Positions 1-10,758 of a stretch of 64,000 nt of DNA are shown one piece after another. The position numbers were made by a program, and so were the translations under genes. The stretch lies in NCBI RefSeq assembly GCF_005082585.1, contig NZ_CP034855.1, forward strand, positions 558,001 to 622,000, written 5' to 3'. Numbering within the stretch: position 1 is the first letter of the stretch; each line of letters starts with the position of its first letter. The DNA comes from Buchnera aphidicola (Sitobion avenae) (lineage in GTDB: Bacteria > Pseudomonadota > Gammaproteobacteria > Enterobacterales > Enterobacteriaceae). A model generated the notes under the pieces. It saw nothing but the letters and a program-made list of their open reading frames with translations. It had not been told where the DNA came from and did no database searches.

Positions 1-1685
1 CCGTATTTTAACTGTTCTTGAATTCCTTTATCAATTGCTGATATATATTCACTAGGTATAACTCCTCCTTTAATATCATTAATAAATAAATATCCTTCCC
101 CTCCTGGATCTAAGGGAAATAATTCTATGACAACATGGCCATATTGCCCTCTACCACCAGACTGTTTAATATGCTTGCCTTCGATATCCTTAACTTTATT
201 AAGAATAGTTTCACGATATGCTACTTGAGGCTTTCCAATATTTGCATCAACACTAAATTCTCGTTTCATACGATCAATAATAATTTCTAAATGCAATTCA
301 CCCATTCCAGAAATTATTGTTTGATTAGATTCCTGATCAGTTCGCACACGAAAAGAAGGATCTTCTTTTGCTAACCGTCCTAATGCAAATCCCATTTTTT
401 CTTGATCAATTTTAGTTTTAGGTTCTACAGAAATAGATATTACTGGATCAGGAAATTCCATACGCTCTAATATAATCGGTTGATTTAAGTCACATAAAGT
501 ATCACCAGTAGTAACATCTTTCAAACCAATAGCGGCAGCTATATCGCCTGCATGTACTTCTTTTATTTCTTCTCTTTTATTAGCATGCATTTGAACAATT
601 CTACCGAATCTTTCTCGTTGAGACTTTACGGGATTAAGCACAGTATCTCCAGACTTTACTACGCCTGAATATACACGGAAAAAAGTTAAATTACCAACAA
701 ATGGATCATTGGCAATTTTAAATGCTAAAGCAGAAAAAGGAGCTTTATCGTCTGAATTCCGAATAGCTGGGGTGTGTTCACTATTGTTCAAAACACCTTT
801 AATATCTTGAACATCATCAGGAGCAGGTAAATATTCAATAATTGCATCTAGTAAAGATTGAACTCCTTTATTTTTAAAAGCGGAACCACAAGTAACAAGT
901 ACAATCTCACCATTTAAAGCACGTTTTCGCAATGCAGACTTGATGTCATCTTCAGATAATTGTATTCCATTTAAATATTTTTCTAAAAGATCTTCATTAG
1001 ATTCAACTGCAGATTCAATTAAATTAAGATTCCATTTTTTTGACAATTCAATCATTTCTTTTGGGATATCGTTATAAACAAATGTTAAACCTTGATCTGA
1101 TTCTTTCCAATGTACAGCTTTCATTTTAACTAAATCAATAACACCAACAAATGTGTCTTCTGAACCAATAGCTAACTGCAAAGGCACAGGATTAGCACCT
1201 AAACGTGTTTTAATTTGCTTAACGACTTTTAAAAAATTTGCTCCCATACGATCCATTTTATTCACAAATGCTATACGAGGAACGTTATATTTGTTTGCTT
1301 GACGCCATACAGTTTCTGATTGTGGTTGTACTCCTCCAACAGCACAATAAACCATAACAGCACCATCTAATACACGCATTGAACGTTCTACTTCTATTGT
1401 AAAATCAACATGTCCAGGTGTATCAATAATGTTAATTCTATGCGGTTTAAACTGTTTAGCCATTCCACTCCAAAACGTGGTAGTAGCAGCTGATGTAATA
1501 GTAATTCCTCTTTCTTGTTCTTGTTCCATCCAATCCATAGTAGCAGCACCATCATGAACTTCCCCAATTTTATGATTAATCCCTGTATAAAATAAGATTC
1601 TTTCAGTGGTAGTTGTTTTTCCTGCATCTATATGTGCACTAATTCCAATATTACGATATCGAGAAATAGGTGTTGTACGAGACAT
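1..1685 (-). CDS. fusA: Elongation factor G (3' end beyond the window start)
   Basis: Translational GTPase that moves tRNA and mRNA through the ribosome after peptide bond formation and works with RRF in ribosome recycling; cytosolic. The reading frame begins at the ATG at 1685 ([15 protein letters not shown]) and stays open to position 1, giving about 561 residues of a protein that is about 700 long in E. coli, so domain V and part of IV are outside. Visible GTPase motifs are the P-loop [17 protein letters not shown] and NKMDRMG. It is the last visible gene of the rpsL-rpsG-fusA str operon, 114 bp after rpsG; tufA would be expected next, outside the window. Identification is certain. Confidence 0.97.
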   Translation of the reverse strand, partial: MSRTTPISRYRNIGISAHIDAGKTTTTERILFYTGINHKIGEVHDGAATMDWMEQEQERGITITSAATTTFWSGMAKQFKPHRINIIDTPGHVDFTIEVERSMRVLDGAVMVYCAVGGVQPQSETVWRQANKYNVPRIAFVNKMDRMGANFLKVVKQIKTRLGANPVPLQLAIGSEDTFVGVIDLVKMKAVHWKESDQGLTFVYNDIPKEMIELSKKWNLNLIESAVESNEDLLEKYLNGIQLSEDDIKSALRKRALNGEIVLVTCGSAFKNKGVQSLLDAIIEYLPAPDDVQDIKGVLNNSEHTPAIRNSDDKAPFSALAFKIANDPFVGNLTFFRVYSGVVKSGDTVLNPVKSQRERFGRIVQMHANKREEIKEVHAGDIAAAIGLKDVTTGDTLCDLNQPIILERMEFPDPVISISVEPKTKIDQEKMGFALGRLAKEDPSFRVRTDQESNQTIISGMGELHLEIIIDRMKREFSVDANIGKPQVAYRETILNKVKDIEGKHIKQSGGRGQYGHVVIELFPLDPGGEGYLFINDIKGGVIPSEYISAIDKGIQEQLKY

Positions 1686-1799
1686 TATCTTTCTCTTATT
1701 TTTTAAGTTTAAAAAAATCAGACCTCATAAATCCAATTGAGATAATTGCCTCAATATACTTTACAAGTAATAAAAAACTAAGAACATATGATAATATTA

Positions 1800-2270
1800 T
1801 TACCAACGGTAATGTGCAAAAGCTTTGTTAGCTTCTGCCATTCGGTGTACTTCTTCTCTTTTTTTAACTGCTGCACCTTTATTTTCTAAAGCATCATAAA
1901 GTTCATTAGACAAACGCAAAGACATAGACTTATCAGCGCGCTTGCGAGCAGATTCTACAATCCAACGCATAGCTAAAGCATTGCGCCGAACTGGACGAAC
2001 TTCAACAGGTACTTGATATGTTGATCCACCAACTCGACGAGATTTTACTTCTACTGTTGGACGTACATGTTCTAAAGCTATTTCAAATACTTCTAATTCT
2101 TTTTTGTCTGTACGTTTCGATAAATTTTTTAATGCAGTATAAACAATAACTTCAGCAATGGATTTTTTACCATCTACCATAAGAATATTAATAAATTTAG
2201 CTAATAATTCTGAAGAAAATTTTGGATCTGGTAAAATTTTTCGAGTACTAATAATACGACGACGTGGCAT
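1800..2270 (-). CDS. rpsG: 30S ribosomal protein S7
   Basis: Primary 16S rRNA-binding protein that nucleates assembly of the 30S head and lies near the E site. The product starts [18 protein letters not shown] and ends NKAFAHYRW, 156 residues, the same core length as in E. coli. An open frame extends further upstream into the rpsL spacer, but the ATG at 2270 is chosen because a GGAG Shine-Dalgarno sits about 6 nt upstream and homology begins exactly there. It lies between rpsL (46 bp upstream) and fusA in the str operon. In E. coli S7 is the translational repressor of this operon; whether that survives here is not visible. Confidence 0.97.
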   Translation of the reverse strand: MPRRRIISTRKILPDPKFSSELLAKFINILMVDGKKSIAEVIVYTALKNLSKRTDKKELEVFEIALEHVRPTVEVKSRRVGGSTYQVPVEVRPVRRNALAMRWIVESARKRADKSMSLRLSNELYDALENKGAAVKKREEVHRMAEANKAFAHYRW

Positions 2271-2316
2271 AAAACACTCCATTAGTTTAAAATATATCAA
2301 TAAATAATACTTTTTT

Positions 2317-2691
2317 TTATGCTTTTGGTTTTTTAACACCATATTTAGAGCGACCTTGTTTGCGTTCTTTAACACCAGCACAATCTAATGAACCTCTAAC
2401 AATATGATATCGAACTCCAGGTAAATCTTTAACACGACCACCACGTATTAAAATGACAGAATGTTCTTGTAAATTATGACCTTCACCACCAATATAAGCA
2501 GTTACTTCAAAACCATTAGTCAATCTTACACGACACACTTTACGTAATGCGGAATTAGGTTTCTTAGGTGTAGTAGTGTAAACTCTAGTACAAACACCTC
2601 TTTTTTGAGGACTTTTACCCAATGCAGGGACGTTACTTTTAACAATTTTTCGTACACGAGGTTTACGGACCAATTGATTTACTGTGGCCAT
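2317..2691 (-). CDS. rpsL: 30S ribosomal protein S12
   Basis: Decoding-centre protein of the 30S subunit, 124 residues as in E. coli. The streptomycin-region motif [14 protein letters not shown] and the [11 protein letters not shown] loop carrying the conserved Asp are intact. The start ATG at 2691 follows TAGGAG in a good Shine-Dalgarno position. First ribosomal gene of the str operon; tusB ends 128 bp upstream, a gap larger than elsewhere in the cluster, so rpsL may have its own promoter. A TTGATA followed 17 nt later by CATAAG lies in that gap on the minus strand but is weak. Identification is certain. Confidence 0.97.
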   Translation of the reverse strand: MATVNQLVRKPRVRKIVKSNVPALGKSPQKRGVCTRVYTTTPKKPNSALRKVCRVRLTNGFEVTAYIGGEGHNLQEHSVILIRGGRVKDLPGVRYHIVRGSLDCAGVKERKQGRSKYGVKKPKA

Positions 2692-2819
2692 AAAAAACTC
2701 CTATGAGTTTAATTAATCTTATGGAAAATTATCAAAATAATATCAATGAAAAATATTGTCTATTATGATGAAGAATTTTAGGATTGGGTGTTTACATTAA
2801 AAATAACTCAGAATTTCTT

Positions 2820-3107
2820 TCACCAAGTCATTTGTTTTTTATGCTTAAGCGTTAATGAAACGAAATGAGTATAACTTATTAAAATAAATTCACTAGAAAT
2901 TTTTTTATGAATACCTCGCGCATAAACATCTTCTTTTATAAGATATAATTTGACCGGACATCTGATGATACTATTTAAAAAAATATTACCTTTTAATGCG
3001 ATCAAAACACCATCTTGAAGTGCTAAAAAATCATCTGATTTCTTTAACATACTTATAATAAGAGAAATATTAGTCTCAAAAGGAGATTTCATTAAAGTAT
3101 GCAACAT
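2820..3107 (-). CDS. tusB: Sulfur relay protein TusB (DsrH family)
   Basis: Subunit of the TusBCD heterohexamer that takes persulfide sulfur from IscS-TusA and passes it to TusE and MnmA for 2-thiolation of U34 in tRNA-Lys, Glu and Gln. 95 residues, the E. coli length. It starts [10 protein letters not shown] and ends with the family-typical [12 protein letters not shown]; a LQDGVLIA segment matches the DsrH core. It follows tusC by 11 bp and precedes rpsL, the E. coli order. Retention of the whole relay suggests thiolated wobble uridines remain important in this genome, where A-ending codons dominate. Confidence 0.93.
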   Translation of the reverse strand: MLHTLMKSPFETNISLIISMLKKSDDFLALQDGVLIALKGNIFLNSIIRCPVKLYLIKEDVYARGIHKKISSEFILISYTHFVSLTLKHKKQMTW

Positions 3108-3118
3108 ATTTATAAACC

Positions 3119-3475
3119 TTAAAAATTAATAATTGCATCATAACTATCTAATTTTAAACGTAAAACATCTGCATCTAAAATATCTATATTTAATATAAAA
3201 TTATTATCGATTAATCCTCGTTCGATTAATGATTCTTTACAACAATAAAAATCTTTAATGTCGTAAAAAGATAATATAGAAAAAGAAGACGTATAGTCAC
3301 GAGCTAAAATATTTTTCGATTGATGACTTTTAAATAATTGCAAAACACCATCTCCAATAAAAAATAAACTTATTTTTTGAAAGATTGATGAAATGCTAAA
3401 AATGGCATCTAAGCCTTCCCTGCCAAAACTAGTTCCATGCGGTGCATGAGAAAAAACAAAAGAAATTGTATTCAT
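3119..3475 (-). CDS. tusC: Sulfur relay protein TusC (DsrF family)
   Basis: Middle subunit of the TusBCD complex for tRNA 2-thiouridine synthesis. 118 residues (E. coli 119). The N-terminal [19 protein letters not shown] segment and the [11 protein letters not shown] strand are diagnostic of DsrF; the C-terminus ends SYDAIINF, close to the YDVILRF of E. coli. It is 18 bp downstream of tusD and 11 bp upstream of tusB, so the three are almost certainly cotranscribed and made in equal amounts. No frameshift or lost core segment is seen. Confidence 0.93.
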   Translation of the reverse strand: MNTISFVFSHAPHGTSFGREGLDAIFSISSIFQKISLFFIGDGVLQLFKSHQSKNILARDYTSSFSILSFYDIKDFYCCKESLIERGLIDNNFILNIDILDADVLRLKLDSYDAIINF

Positions 3476-3493
3476 TATAATAAAAATACCAAA

Positions 3494-3883
3494 TTAAAAC
3501 TGTATTATACGATCACATATTTTTATAGAATGAGCTAATTCTATCAAACTACTTAATTGAAAAAAAAATGCCAGATTACCGGTTTTAACATTTTTATTAT
3601 TTAATAATTTTTCATCTTCTATAATTCCTCTTCTTAGAGCTGCACTATTACAGACATATAGTTTCACTTTATGTTTTTTATTTAATTTTTGCCATGCTTT
3701 AATTAAATTAAATTCATCAATTGCTGGTGTGATCATACTATTAGCATTAAGAACTCCATCACAATAAAAAAAAACACTGTATAATATATTGTTTGTCTTT
3801 AATAAAGATTTGCAAAATAAAAAAGCAGTACTTGCATTTTGCGTTCCATAAGCAGCGCCTGTTACTAATATTGTATAATTCAT
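3494..3883 (-). CDS. tusD: Sulfur relay protein TusD (DsrE family)
   Basis: Catalytic subunit of TusBCD; its conserved cysteine accepts persulfide from TusA. 129 residues (E. coli 128). The start is [19 protein letters not shown]. The key cysteine is in [11 protein letters not shown], matching the active Cys-x-x-Ala-Ala-Leu-Arg-Arg-Gly motif of the family. It ends KICDRIIQF. First tus gene of the minus-strand cluster, 82 bp after fkpA's stop, with tusC and tusB tightly behind. The E. coli neighbour yheO is gone, so fkpA now adjoins it. Confidence 0.94.
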   Translation of the reverse strand: MNYTILVTGAAYGTQNASTAFLFCKSLLKTNNILYSVFFYCDGVLNANSMITPAIDEFNLIKAWQKLNKKHKVKLYVCNSAALRRGIIEDEKLLNNKNVKTGNLAFFFQLSSLIELAHSIKICDRIIQF

Positions 3884-3965
3884 TTTTAAAATTTTACACC
3901 AAGATACTTGTGAAGTAATATGTAATTATATCATATTTTAAAAATTGATGATCCATATAAGTATA

Positions 3966-4730
3966 CTATAGTCTATTAACTACATCTAATAATTCTATGT
4001 CAAAAATTAAAGTAGAATTACTTGGAATACCATTAACTTCTTCTGCTCCATAGGCTAGATGAGGAGGAATTACTAATTTTATTTTACCACCTTTTTTTAT
4101 ATATTTTAAACCTTCTTGCCAACCTAATATAACATCTTTTAACATCAATGATACTGGCTTTCCTCTTTTATAAGAATTATCAAATTCTACACCATTAATT
4201 AGCGTGCCTTTATAATGTACAGTAATTTTAGTGTCATTTATTAATTCTTCTCCTTCTCCTTCTCTTTCCAAAAGATACAGAAGACCACTAGATGTTTTCT
4301 TCACACCTTTTATTTTGGAAAAACTTTTCATATACAACTGTCCTTGAATAAAATTTTCTTTTGCATTTTTTTCAAATTGAATTTTAGTCGCATTCTTTAA
4401 TTTGTCTGATAATTCTTTAAGAATTACAGAAATTTCTTGATGCGAAAGTTTTAAATCACCAGAAATAGCATCTTTGATACCTTTTAAAATGCTATTTTTA
4501 TCTAATTCAACTCCTATTTTTTTTTGTTGATCAAAATATTGGTTGACATAATTGCCTAATGAAACACCTATAGCATAACCTAATTTTTCATTTTTGTTTG
4601 GAAGTTTATTTTTTATTACTGAATGAGATTGTAAATAGATATCAGATGACGGTGCTGATAATGAAAATGATTTTGGCACATATAATATTATAAATAACAA
4701 TATTATTCTTTTTAGAAAGAAAAAAACCAT
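3966..4730 (-). CDS. fkpA: FKBP-type peptidyl-prolyl isomerase FkpA
   Basis: Periplasmic prolyl isomerase and chaperone that helps fold exported proteins. 254 residues (E. coli 270). Residues about 1-25 form a hydrophobic signal peptide (MVFFFLKRIILLFIILYV...SLSA). Residues about 40-140 match the helical dimerisation/chaperone domain; about 150-254 form the FKBP domain, with VHYKGTLINGVEFDNSY and IPPHLAYGAEEVNGIPSN containing active-site residues. A GGAG lies 6 nt before the ATG. Upstream is a 434-bp spacer; downstream is tusD. Its retention is notable in a genome with few exported proteins. Confidence 0.95.
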   Translation of the reverse strand: MVFFFLKRIILLFIILYVPKSFSLSAPSSDIYLQSHSVIKNKLPNKNEKLGYAIGVSLGNYVNQYFDQQKKIGVELDKNSILKGIKDAISGDLKLSHQEISVILKELSDKLKNATKIQFEKNAKENFIQGQLYMKSFSKIKGVKKTSSGLLYLLEREGEGEELINDTKITVHYKGTLINGVEFDNSYKRGKPVSLMLKDVILGWQEGLKYIKKGGKIKLVIPPHLAYGAEEVNGIPSNSTLIFDIELLDVVNRL

Positions 4731-5164
4731 TTATAACTCCAAAAAAACACATAATATATTATTATCAATATGTTTTTTCTATAGGATGTTTTTTTAATAT
4801 GTTTAAGATATTTATTAAAGTAAAAGAAAATAAATACTAAAATTTTCTACATAAAAAAACTAAATCAATAAATTTTATTATGATTTTCTAGAAATTAAAT
4901 TAAAACCATAGAAATAAAAATATATTTTCTTCTGTTAAAATTATATATAAAGTATAAGCACTTAAAAAAATGATTTAAAAATTAAATATAATTCAATTAT
5001 ACTAGAATAATAAAAATATATTATATTTGCAGATATATAATCAGATGGTAGTTTAATTACAGAAATATTATTAATATTTATGAATTTTTTTAATAAATAA
5101 AAATTTTAAAAAGAATTTTTTTATGCTTTATATGATAGTCTTTGAAAGAAATAAAATCTATTTT
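4731..5164. other. Gene-free spacer between argD and fkpA
   Basis: 434 bp of very AT-rich DNA between two minus-strand genes. I see no open frame with recognisable homology, no tRNA-like fold and no strong hairpin. It presumably contains the fkpA promoter and the end of the argD transcript. In E. coli many genes lie between these two loci, so this is probably a scar of a large deletion. Confidence 0.6.
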
Positions 5165-6382
5165 TTATAATAAACATTTTTCTAAAGCATTAGAAAAACG
5201 TTTCATCCCTTCAATAATATCACGTTCTCTAATATTTAACGAAGGAGCTAAACGAATAACATTATTACCAGCTGTAAGAAAAATAACACCTTCTAAAAAT
5301 GAAAAGTTTAATATTTCATTTATTTTACAAGAGATATTTGATTTTAATACCGCTCCTATTAATAATCCCTGACCTCTTATTTCTGTAAATAGTTTAAAAC
5401 GTTTATTAATAATATTTAATTCACGAATTATTCTTTTAGATTTTTTTTCGACTCCAGATAAAAACTTTTTAGTATTAATGATATCAATAACAGATTCTGC
5501 TACTGCACAAGCAAGAGGGTTTCCACCATATGTAGTCCCATGTACTCCAGGACTTATAATAGAGGCAACTTTTTTTGTAGTTAACATTGCACTGATTGGA
5601 AAACCTCCACCTAAAGATTTTGCAAGAGTTAAAATATCTGGGATGACATCATAATTTTGATAAGAAAACAACTTTCCAGTTCTTCCTATTCCAGTTTGTA
5701 TTTCATCAAAGATTAAAAGTGCATTATATTTATCACATAATGTTCTTAGTTCTTTTAAAAAAGAAATACTTGCTGGTATAACTCCACCTTCCCCTTGAAT
5801 TGGTTCTACAACTACCGCGCATGTATTATTATTAATTAAATTTTTTACAGTATTAATATTATTAAATGAAGCATGTATTATTCCTTTAGGTTTTGGACCA
5901 AAATTATCAGAATATTTTGATTGACCACCAACAGAAACAGTAAAAAATGTACGTCCATGAAATGAATTATAAAAAGAAATAATTATATTTTTTTTAGTAT
6001 TATATGTTTTACATGAGTAGTAGCGTGCTAACTTAAAAGCAGCCTCATTAGCTTCTGCACCAGAATTTGCAAAAAATACTCGTGATGCGAAACTGAAAGA
6101 CACCAGCTTTTTAGCTAGTCTAAGAGCTGGTTCATTAGTAAATACATTGCTAACATGCCATAAAATTTTACTTTGATTTTTTAATATTTTATTTAATACA
6201 GGATGACAATGCCCTAAAGATGTTACTGCAATACCTCCAGAAAAATCAATATATTCTTTCCCTTCTTGATCCCAAATACGACTGCCTTTTCCTTTTACAG
6301 GAATAAAAGAAACTGGATTGTAAACAGGTAGAATTAACTGGTCAAAAGTATCTCGTGTAATTGATATTTTTTTTGATATCAT
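5165..6382 (-). CDS. argD: Acetylornithine/succinyldiaminopimelate aminotransferase
   Basis: PLP-dependent class III aminotransferase that serves arginine synthesis (N-acetylornithine) and, in enterics, lysine/DAP synthesis (succinyl-DAP), both pathways that feed the aphid. With the start at 6382 (MISKKISITRD) the product is 405 residues, against 406 in E. coli. The frame is open further upstream, but the added residues are low-complexity hydrophobic and a GGA lies just before this ATG. Seen: SGAEANEAA for PLP phosphate, LLIFDEIQTGIGRTG with the cofactor Asp, and TLAKSLGGG with the Schiff-base lysine. Divergent from tsgA. No ARG-box was recognised in the 313-bp spacer. Confidence 0.95.
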   Translation of the reverse strand: MISKKISITRDTFDQLILPVYNPVSFIPVKGKGSRIWDQEGKEYIDFSGGIAVTSLGHCHPVLNKILKNQSKILWHVSNVFTNEPALRLAKKLVSFSFASRVFFANSGAEANEAAFKLARYYSCKTYNTKKNIIISFYNSFHGRTFFTVSVGGQSKYSDNFGPKPKGIIHASFNNINTVKNLINNNTCAVVVEPIQGEGGVIPASISFLKELRTLCDKYNALLIFDEIQTGIGRTGKLFSYQNYDVIPDILTLAKSLGGGFPISAMLTTKKVASIISPGVHGTTYGGNPLACAVAESVIDIINTKKFLSGVEKKSKRIIRELNIINKRFKLFTEIRGQGLLIGAVLKSNISCKINEILNFSFLEGVIFLTAGNNVIRLAPSLNIRERDIIEGMKRFSNALEKCLL

Positions 6383-6695
6383 GAAATTTCCTAAAATACA
6401 TTTATTGCAGAAAAAAAACTGTATCAAATTATTTTGATAAATAAAAAAACTTATAAAAAACATGTAAAAATTAAAAATAAAATATACATCATATTTTATT
6501 AAAATTAAACTTATTTTATTAATAACATTCAAAATATAAATTGTTTTTATCAATTAGAAAAAAAATAATATTTTATATATTATGTATTTTAAATCTAAGA
6601 ACTACTTAATATTGCACGATATATTAAAATTATCAAAAAATACAATATATTTAATTGTACTTTTATAAAAAAATCAATAAAAAGGTAATAAAAAA
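6383..6695. other. Divergent spacer argD/tsgA
   Basis: 313 bp between the divergent starts of argD and tsgA. It must hold both promoters, but it is so AT-rich that no -35/-10 pair stands out. An AAAGG lies about 10 nt before the tsgA ATG. No gene, RNA gene or regulatory palindrome was recognised. Confidence 0.55.
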
Positions 6696-7871
6696 ATGCA
6701 AGATATTAATCGAATAGGACTTACATGGATTAGTTTCTTATCATATGCATTTACCGGTGCATTAATTGTAGTTACTGGTATGATCATGGGAAACATTTCT
6801 GATTATTTTCATTTATCTGTATCTAAGATGAGTAATACATTTACTTTTTTAAATGCAGGTATATTAATATCAATTTTTATAAATTCTTGGCTAATAGAAA
6901 TTGTATCTTTAAAAAAACAAATAATATTTGGCTTTTTACTTACTATTGTGGCTATAACAGGTATAGTTTTCTGTAACAGTGTATTTTTATTTTCAATAAA
7001 CATGTTTATACTTGGATTAGTAAGTGGTATTACCATGTCAATTGGTACATTTATTATCACTCATTTGTACTCTGGATCGAAAAGAGGTTCTCAATTATTA
7101 TTAACTGATTCTTTTTTTAGTATGTCTGGCATGATTTTTCCGATTATCACAGCTTTTCTTTTAGAAAAGAAAATTATTTGGTATTGGACTTATGTATGCA
7201 TAGGAATAATTTATTTACTAATTTTCATCTTAACAATAAATTTAAGTTTTAAAAAATTAAAAATCGATATAAAAGATATTAAAGAAGTAAAAGAAAAATG
7301 GAATTTTAATGTATTTTTATTATCAATTTCTGCATTACTTTACATATTAGGACAATTGGGTTTTATTTCCTGGGTTCCACAATATGCAACGGAAATTATG
7401 AATGTTAATATAAAAAAAACTGGTGATTTAGTTGGTAGTTTTTGGATGTCTTATATGCTCGGAATGTGGTTCTTTAGTTTTATAATTAAATTTTTTAATT
7501 TATATCGTATGTTTATATTTCTTACAAGTCTTTCAACAATACTTATGTATTTTTTTATCCATAGTCAAAATTTTTTAAACCAACAATATATCATTATTAG
7601 TTTAGGTTTTTTCTCTAGTGCTATTTATACTATAATTATAACATTAGCATCATTACAAACAAAAAAACCTTCTCCAAAATTAATAAATTTAATTTTATTA
7701 TTTGGCACAATTGGAACTTTGCTTACATTTATTGTGACTGGTCCTATTGTAGAAAAACAAGGATTATACATAACTTTAGTTAGTTCAAATATATTGTATG
7801 GTATAGTATTTTTACTCTCTCTTTTAATTTATTTTAATAAAAAGTATAAAATATTTACAATAAAATTGTAG
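6696..7871 (+). CDS. tsgA: MFS transporter TsgA
   Basis: Twelve-helix major facilitator superfamily membrane protein, 391 residues (E. coli 393); substrate unknown. It starts [32 protein letters not shown], the typical TsgA N-terminus, and alternating hydrophobic segments cover the whole protein, with a basic central loop near residues 185-205 ([16 protein letters not shown]). The gene faces trpS and shares with it a strong bidirectional hairpin. In E. coli tsgA lies in the same trpS-dam-aro neighbourhood, which supports the name. It is one of few transporters kept here and so a candidate for exchange with the host. Confidence 0.9.
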   Translation: MQDINRIGLTWISFLSYAFTGALIVVTGMIMGNISDYFHLSVSKMSNTFTFLNAGILISIFINSWLIEIVSLKKQIIFGFLLTIVAITGIVFCNSVFLFSINMFILGLVSGITMSIGTFIITHLYSGSKRGSQLLLTDSFFSMSGMIFPIITAFLLEKKIIWYWTYVCIGIIYLLIFILTINLSFKKLKIDIKDIKEVKEKWNFNVFLLSISALLYILGQLGFISWVPQYATEIMNVNIKKTGDLVGSFWMSYMLGMWFFSFIIKFFNLYRMFIFLTSLSTILMYFFIHSQNFLNQQYIIISLGFFSSAIYTIIITLASLQTKKPSPKLINLILLFGTIGTLLTFIVTGPIVEKQGLYITLVSSNILYGIVFLLSLLIYFNKKYKIFTIKL

Positions 7872-7880
7872 TAGAATGGA

Positions 7881-7912
7881 AAATAAACTAGAAAAAAAAT
7901 TCTAGTTTATTT
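7881..7912. terminator. Bidirectional terminator between tsgA and trpS
   Basis: Perfect 13-bp inverted repeat (AAATAAACTAGAA at 7881-7893 and TTCTAGTTTATTT at 7900-7912) with a 6-A loop, placed between the convergent genes tsgA and trpS and overlapping the trpS stop codon. The outer arms supply a T-rich tail in both directions, so it can act as an intrinsic terminator for both transcripts. Confidence 0.7.
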
Positions 7913-8930
7913 AAACTAATGAAATTAATCCTAATTTATCATGTATATTTTGCAAAGTTTTTTTAGATTTTATTTGAGATTGTAGAGCTCCTTCATAAGC
8001 TATTTTTTTTAAATAAGATTCATCATGACGATAATTTTGATAAGATTTTTGTAATTTAGATAAAAATTTAGACAAGCAATCTACAATAATTTTCTTAAAT
8101 TCTGAGTACATTATACCTTCTAATTCTTTAAGTAAAACATCAATATTTTTATCAGTAATAGCAGAAAGAATTTCTAATAAATTTGAAATTCCTGGTTTTT
8201 TTACTTTGTCATAATATATTTTAGATGGTTTTTCTGAATCAGTAAAAGCATTTTTTATTTTCAATGCCACTGTTGAAATATCATCTAATAAAAAAATTAC
8301 ATTGTTTTTATTAACATCAGATTTAGACATTTTTTTATTTGGCTCTAATAAAGACATAATTTTAGAACCGTATTGAGTAATTAATGGTTCAGGTAAAGTA
8401 AATACATTTCCATATAAAGAATTAAAACGATTAGCTATATTTCGAGTTAATTCTACATGCTGTTTTTGATCTCGTCCTACTGGAACAACATTAGTTTGAT
8501 ATAACAAAATATCTGCTGCCATCAAAATTGGATAATTAAACAAAGCAGCATTTGTATTTTTTATTGAGTTCTTTTTTATGTTTCTTTTTATTTTAAATTG
8601 AGTCATTCGAAACAATTCTGAAAACTGACTAAAACAATTTAAAATCCAATTGAGTTGACTATGCTGATAAACATGAGATTGAATAAAAATAATACTTTTA
8701 TTTGGATCTACTCCACAAGCTAAATAAAAAGATAGAGTGTCTAATATAGATTCTTTTAAATTATTTTTATTTTCTTGTATAGTTAAAGCATGTAAATCAG
8801 CAATACAAAAAAGACACTCATAATTATTTTGCATTGCAGACCAATGACGCATTGTGCCTATATAATTTCCAAGAGTTAATTGTCCAGAAGGTTGTACAGC
8901 ACTAAATAAAATAGGTTTATAACAAATCAT
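7911..8930 (-). CDS. trpS: Tryptophanyl-tRNA synthetase
   Basis: Class I aminoacyl-tRNA synthetase charging tRNA-Trp. 339 residues (E. coli 334). The HIGH-equivalent motif lies in QPSGQLTLGNYIG and the KMSKS loop in PNKKMSKSDVNKNN; PILMAADILLYQ is the Trp-binding region and PVGRDQKQHVEL is also family-typical. It is 20 bp downstream of rpe; together with dam they keep the E. coli order dam-rpe-(gph)-trpS, with gph lost. A clean housekeeping gene with no damage. Confidence 0.96.
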   Translation of the reverse strand: MICYKPILFSAVQPSGQLTLGNYIGTMRHWSAMQNNYECLFCIADLHALTIQENKNNLKESILDTLSFYLACGVDPNKSIIFIQSHVYQHSQLNWILNCFSQFSELFRMTQFKIKRNIKKNSIKNTNAALFNYPILMAADILLYQTNVVPVGRDQKQHVELTRNIANRFNSLYGNVFTLPEPLITQYGSKIMSLLEPNKKMSKSDVNKNNVIFLLDDISTVALKIKNAFTDSEKPSKIYYDKVKKPGISNLLEILSAITDKNIDVLLKELEGIMYSEFKKIIVDCLSKFLSKLQKSYQNYRHDESYLKKIAYEGALQSQIKSKKTLQNIHDKLGLISLV

Positions 8931-8950
8931 TTTACATCCTAAATAAAATA

Positions 8951-9637
8951 TTAATGAATAGATCGTGAATAAGCATGCTGTAATTCGTTTCGAATTTTTT
9001 TAATGATAAGTTCATAATTAGTATATTTAAATAATCCGGAACCAATTACAAAAACATTCGCTCCTGCAAATGCAATTTCAGCAATATTATCTAATTTTAC
9101 CCCGCCATCTACTTCTAAAAGAACATCAGAACAATTAGCGTCAATAATTTTTCTAACTGCTCGTAATTTATTAAACGTAGATGGTAAAAAAGATTGATTT
9201 CCAAATCCCGGACTTACTGACATTAATAAAATTAAATCTAACTTTTCTAATGTGTAATCAAGAAAATTAAGTGGTGTAGCTGGATTGAATGCTAATCCTG
9301 CTTTACATCCATGTTCTTTAATTAAATTTAATGTGCGTTCGATGTGAAAACTAGCTTCTGGATGAAAAGTAATAAAAGTCGCTCCTGCTTTAGCAAATTG
9401 AGGAATCAAATCATCTACTGGTTTCACCATTAAATGCACGTCAATTGGTACTGTAATATTATACTTGCGCAATGATTCTAAAATCATAGGCCCCATAGTT
9501 AAATTAGGCACATAATGGTTATCCATAACATCAAAATGTATTAAATCACTTCCTGCATCAATTACTTTCTGCGTATCTTCTCCTAAGCGCGCAAAATCAG
9601 CAGATAAAATCGATGGAGCTAAAAAAAACTTTTTCAT
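8951..9637 (-). CDS. rpe: Ribulose-phosphate 3-epimerase
   Basis: TIM-barrel enzyme interconverting ribulose 5-phosphate and xylulose 5-phosphate in the pentose phosphate pathway. 228 residues (E. coli 225). Metal and catalytic motifs are [16 protein letters not shown] at the N-terminus, [18 protein letters not shown] with the catalytic Asp, IDVHLMV with the His ligand, and [11 protein letters not shown] with the second Asp. It lies between dam (42 bp upstream) and trpS in a minus-strand series. It helps supply erythrose 4-phosphate for the aroB/aroK pathway encoded next door and ribose for nucleotides. Confidence 0.96.
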   Translation of the reverse strand: MKKFFLAPSILSADFARLGEDTQKVIDAGSDLIHFDVMDNHYVPNLTMGPMILESLRKYNITVPIDVHLMVKPVDDLIPQFAKAGATFITFHPEASFHIERTLNLIKEHGCKAGLAFNPATPLNFLDYTLEKLDLILLMSVSPGFGNQSFLPSTFNKLRAVRKIIDANCSDVLLEVDGGVKLDNIAEIAFAGANVFVIGSGLFKYTNYELIIKKIRNELQHAYSRSIH

Positions 9638-9679
9638 CTTGACTTTCCCATTTCTAAATTAAATCGATTAATTATAATA

Positions 9680-10492
9680 TCAATTATACAACGCTAATAA
9701 TTCATTAATTTTTTTTCGACTATGCGCAACACAACTAATCGAACGTTTAGATCTTATAAAATACAAAAAAGCTTTTTGGTATAATAAACGTGTTAATAAA
9801 ATATCTTGATTAGATACTAGAAAGGGAATAGATTTTTTTTTGAAAATAGATTCTATAAGATGTACTAACTTTTTATGTTCATAAAAATCAAAATGATTCA
9901 CATAATATCTAGTAAAATTTGAAGTTTTAGATAAAGGTAAATAAGGTGGATCACAGTATACCACAGAATCGGTACTAATTTTTTTTAATGTTATATTATA
10001 AGAAGAACAGATAAAAACTGCTTTTTGAGCATGTTCAGAAAATTGATATAATTCTTTTTGTGGAAAATATGGTTTCTTGTGACTTCCAAAAGGAACATTA
10101 AACTCTCCTTTTAAATTATACCGACATAATCCATTATAACAATGTCTATTTAAATAAAGAAAAATCAGTGCTTTTTGATAATTATTAGAACTTTTATTAA
10201 AAATAGCTCGATGTATGGAATAAAAGTCTAATTTATTAGTTCGAGGAGTAAAAAAAACTTGTGCATCATTAATAAACTCTAAAAAACGAGTCTTAACAAT
10301 ATTAAATAAATTAATTAGATCACTATTAATATCTGCTAAAATGTAACTATGATAGTTAGTATTTAAAAAAACTGATCCGGCACCTACAAAGGGTTCAATT
10401 AAACATTTTCTTTTTGGAAGGATTTTCAGAATATCATCTAATGATGAATATTTTCCTCCTGCCCACTTCAAAAAAGAGCGTTTTTTTTTCAT
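9680..10492 (-). CDS. dam: DNA adenine methylase (GATC-specific)
   Basis: Orphan N6-adenine methyltransferase acting on GATC. 270 residues (E. coli 278). Motifs of the D12 class are in order: FLKWAGGKYSSL and EPFVGAGSVFLN (SAM binding) near the N-terminus and YCDPPYLPLS (catalytic DPPY) near residue 180. The start MKKKRSF is encoded by ATG followed by nine A residues. E. coli neighbours damX and gph are missing; rpe follows 42 bp downstream. mutL is in this window too, so methyl-directed repair is conceivable, but mutH is not seen here. Confidence 0.95.
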   Translation of the reverse strand: MKKKRSFLKWAGGKYSSLDDILKILPKRKCLIEPFVGAGSVFLNTNYHSYILADINSDLINLFNIVKTRFLEFINDAQVFFTPRTNKLDFYSIHRAIFNKSSNNYQKALIFLYLNRHCYNGLCRYNLKGEFNVPFGSHKKPYFPQKELYQFSEHAQKAVFICSSYNITLKKISTDSVVYCDPPYLPLSKTSNFTRYYVNHFDFYEHKKLVHLIESIFKKKSIPFLVSNQDILLTRLLYQKAFLYFIRSKRSISCVAHSRKKINELLALYN

Positions 10493-10758
10493 AAAATATC
10501 TGTATTTTTTGATTTATTAGTGTGAAATAATAATATTATTTAAAATATTGTTTTTACTCTCTATAGTTTTATTTTTACAATTTAAAATATATTAATTATA
10601 AAATACTTCCTAAAAAATATTTTTATAATATTTGATACAAATTTTACATTCAAAATATAAAAAATATGATTTTTTCTTAAAGAATAAAACTATAAGAGCA
10701 AAAATAATTAAAAAATATATGATATATAAATAATTTTCATGCTCTAGAAAATCAAAAT

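Noticed and set aside
5142..5372. Plus-strand open frame of 76 codons inside argD
   Set aside because: It is the reverse complement of conserved argD codons and has no homology or ribosome site.
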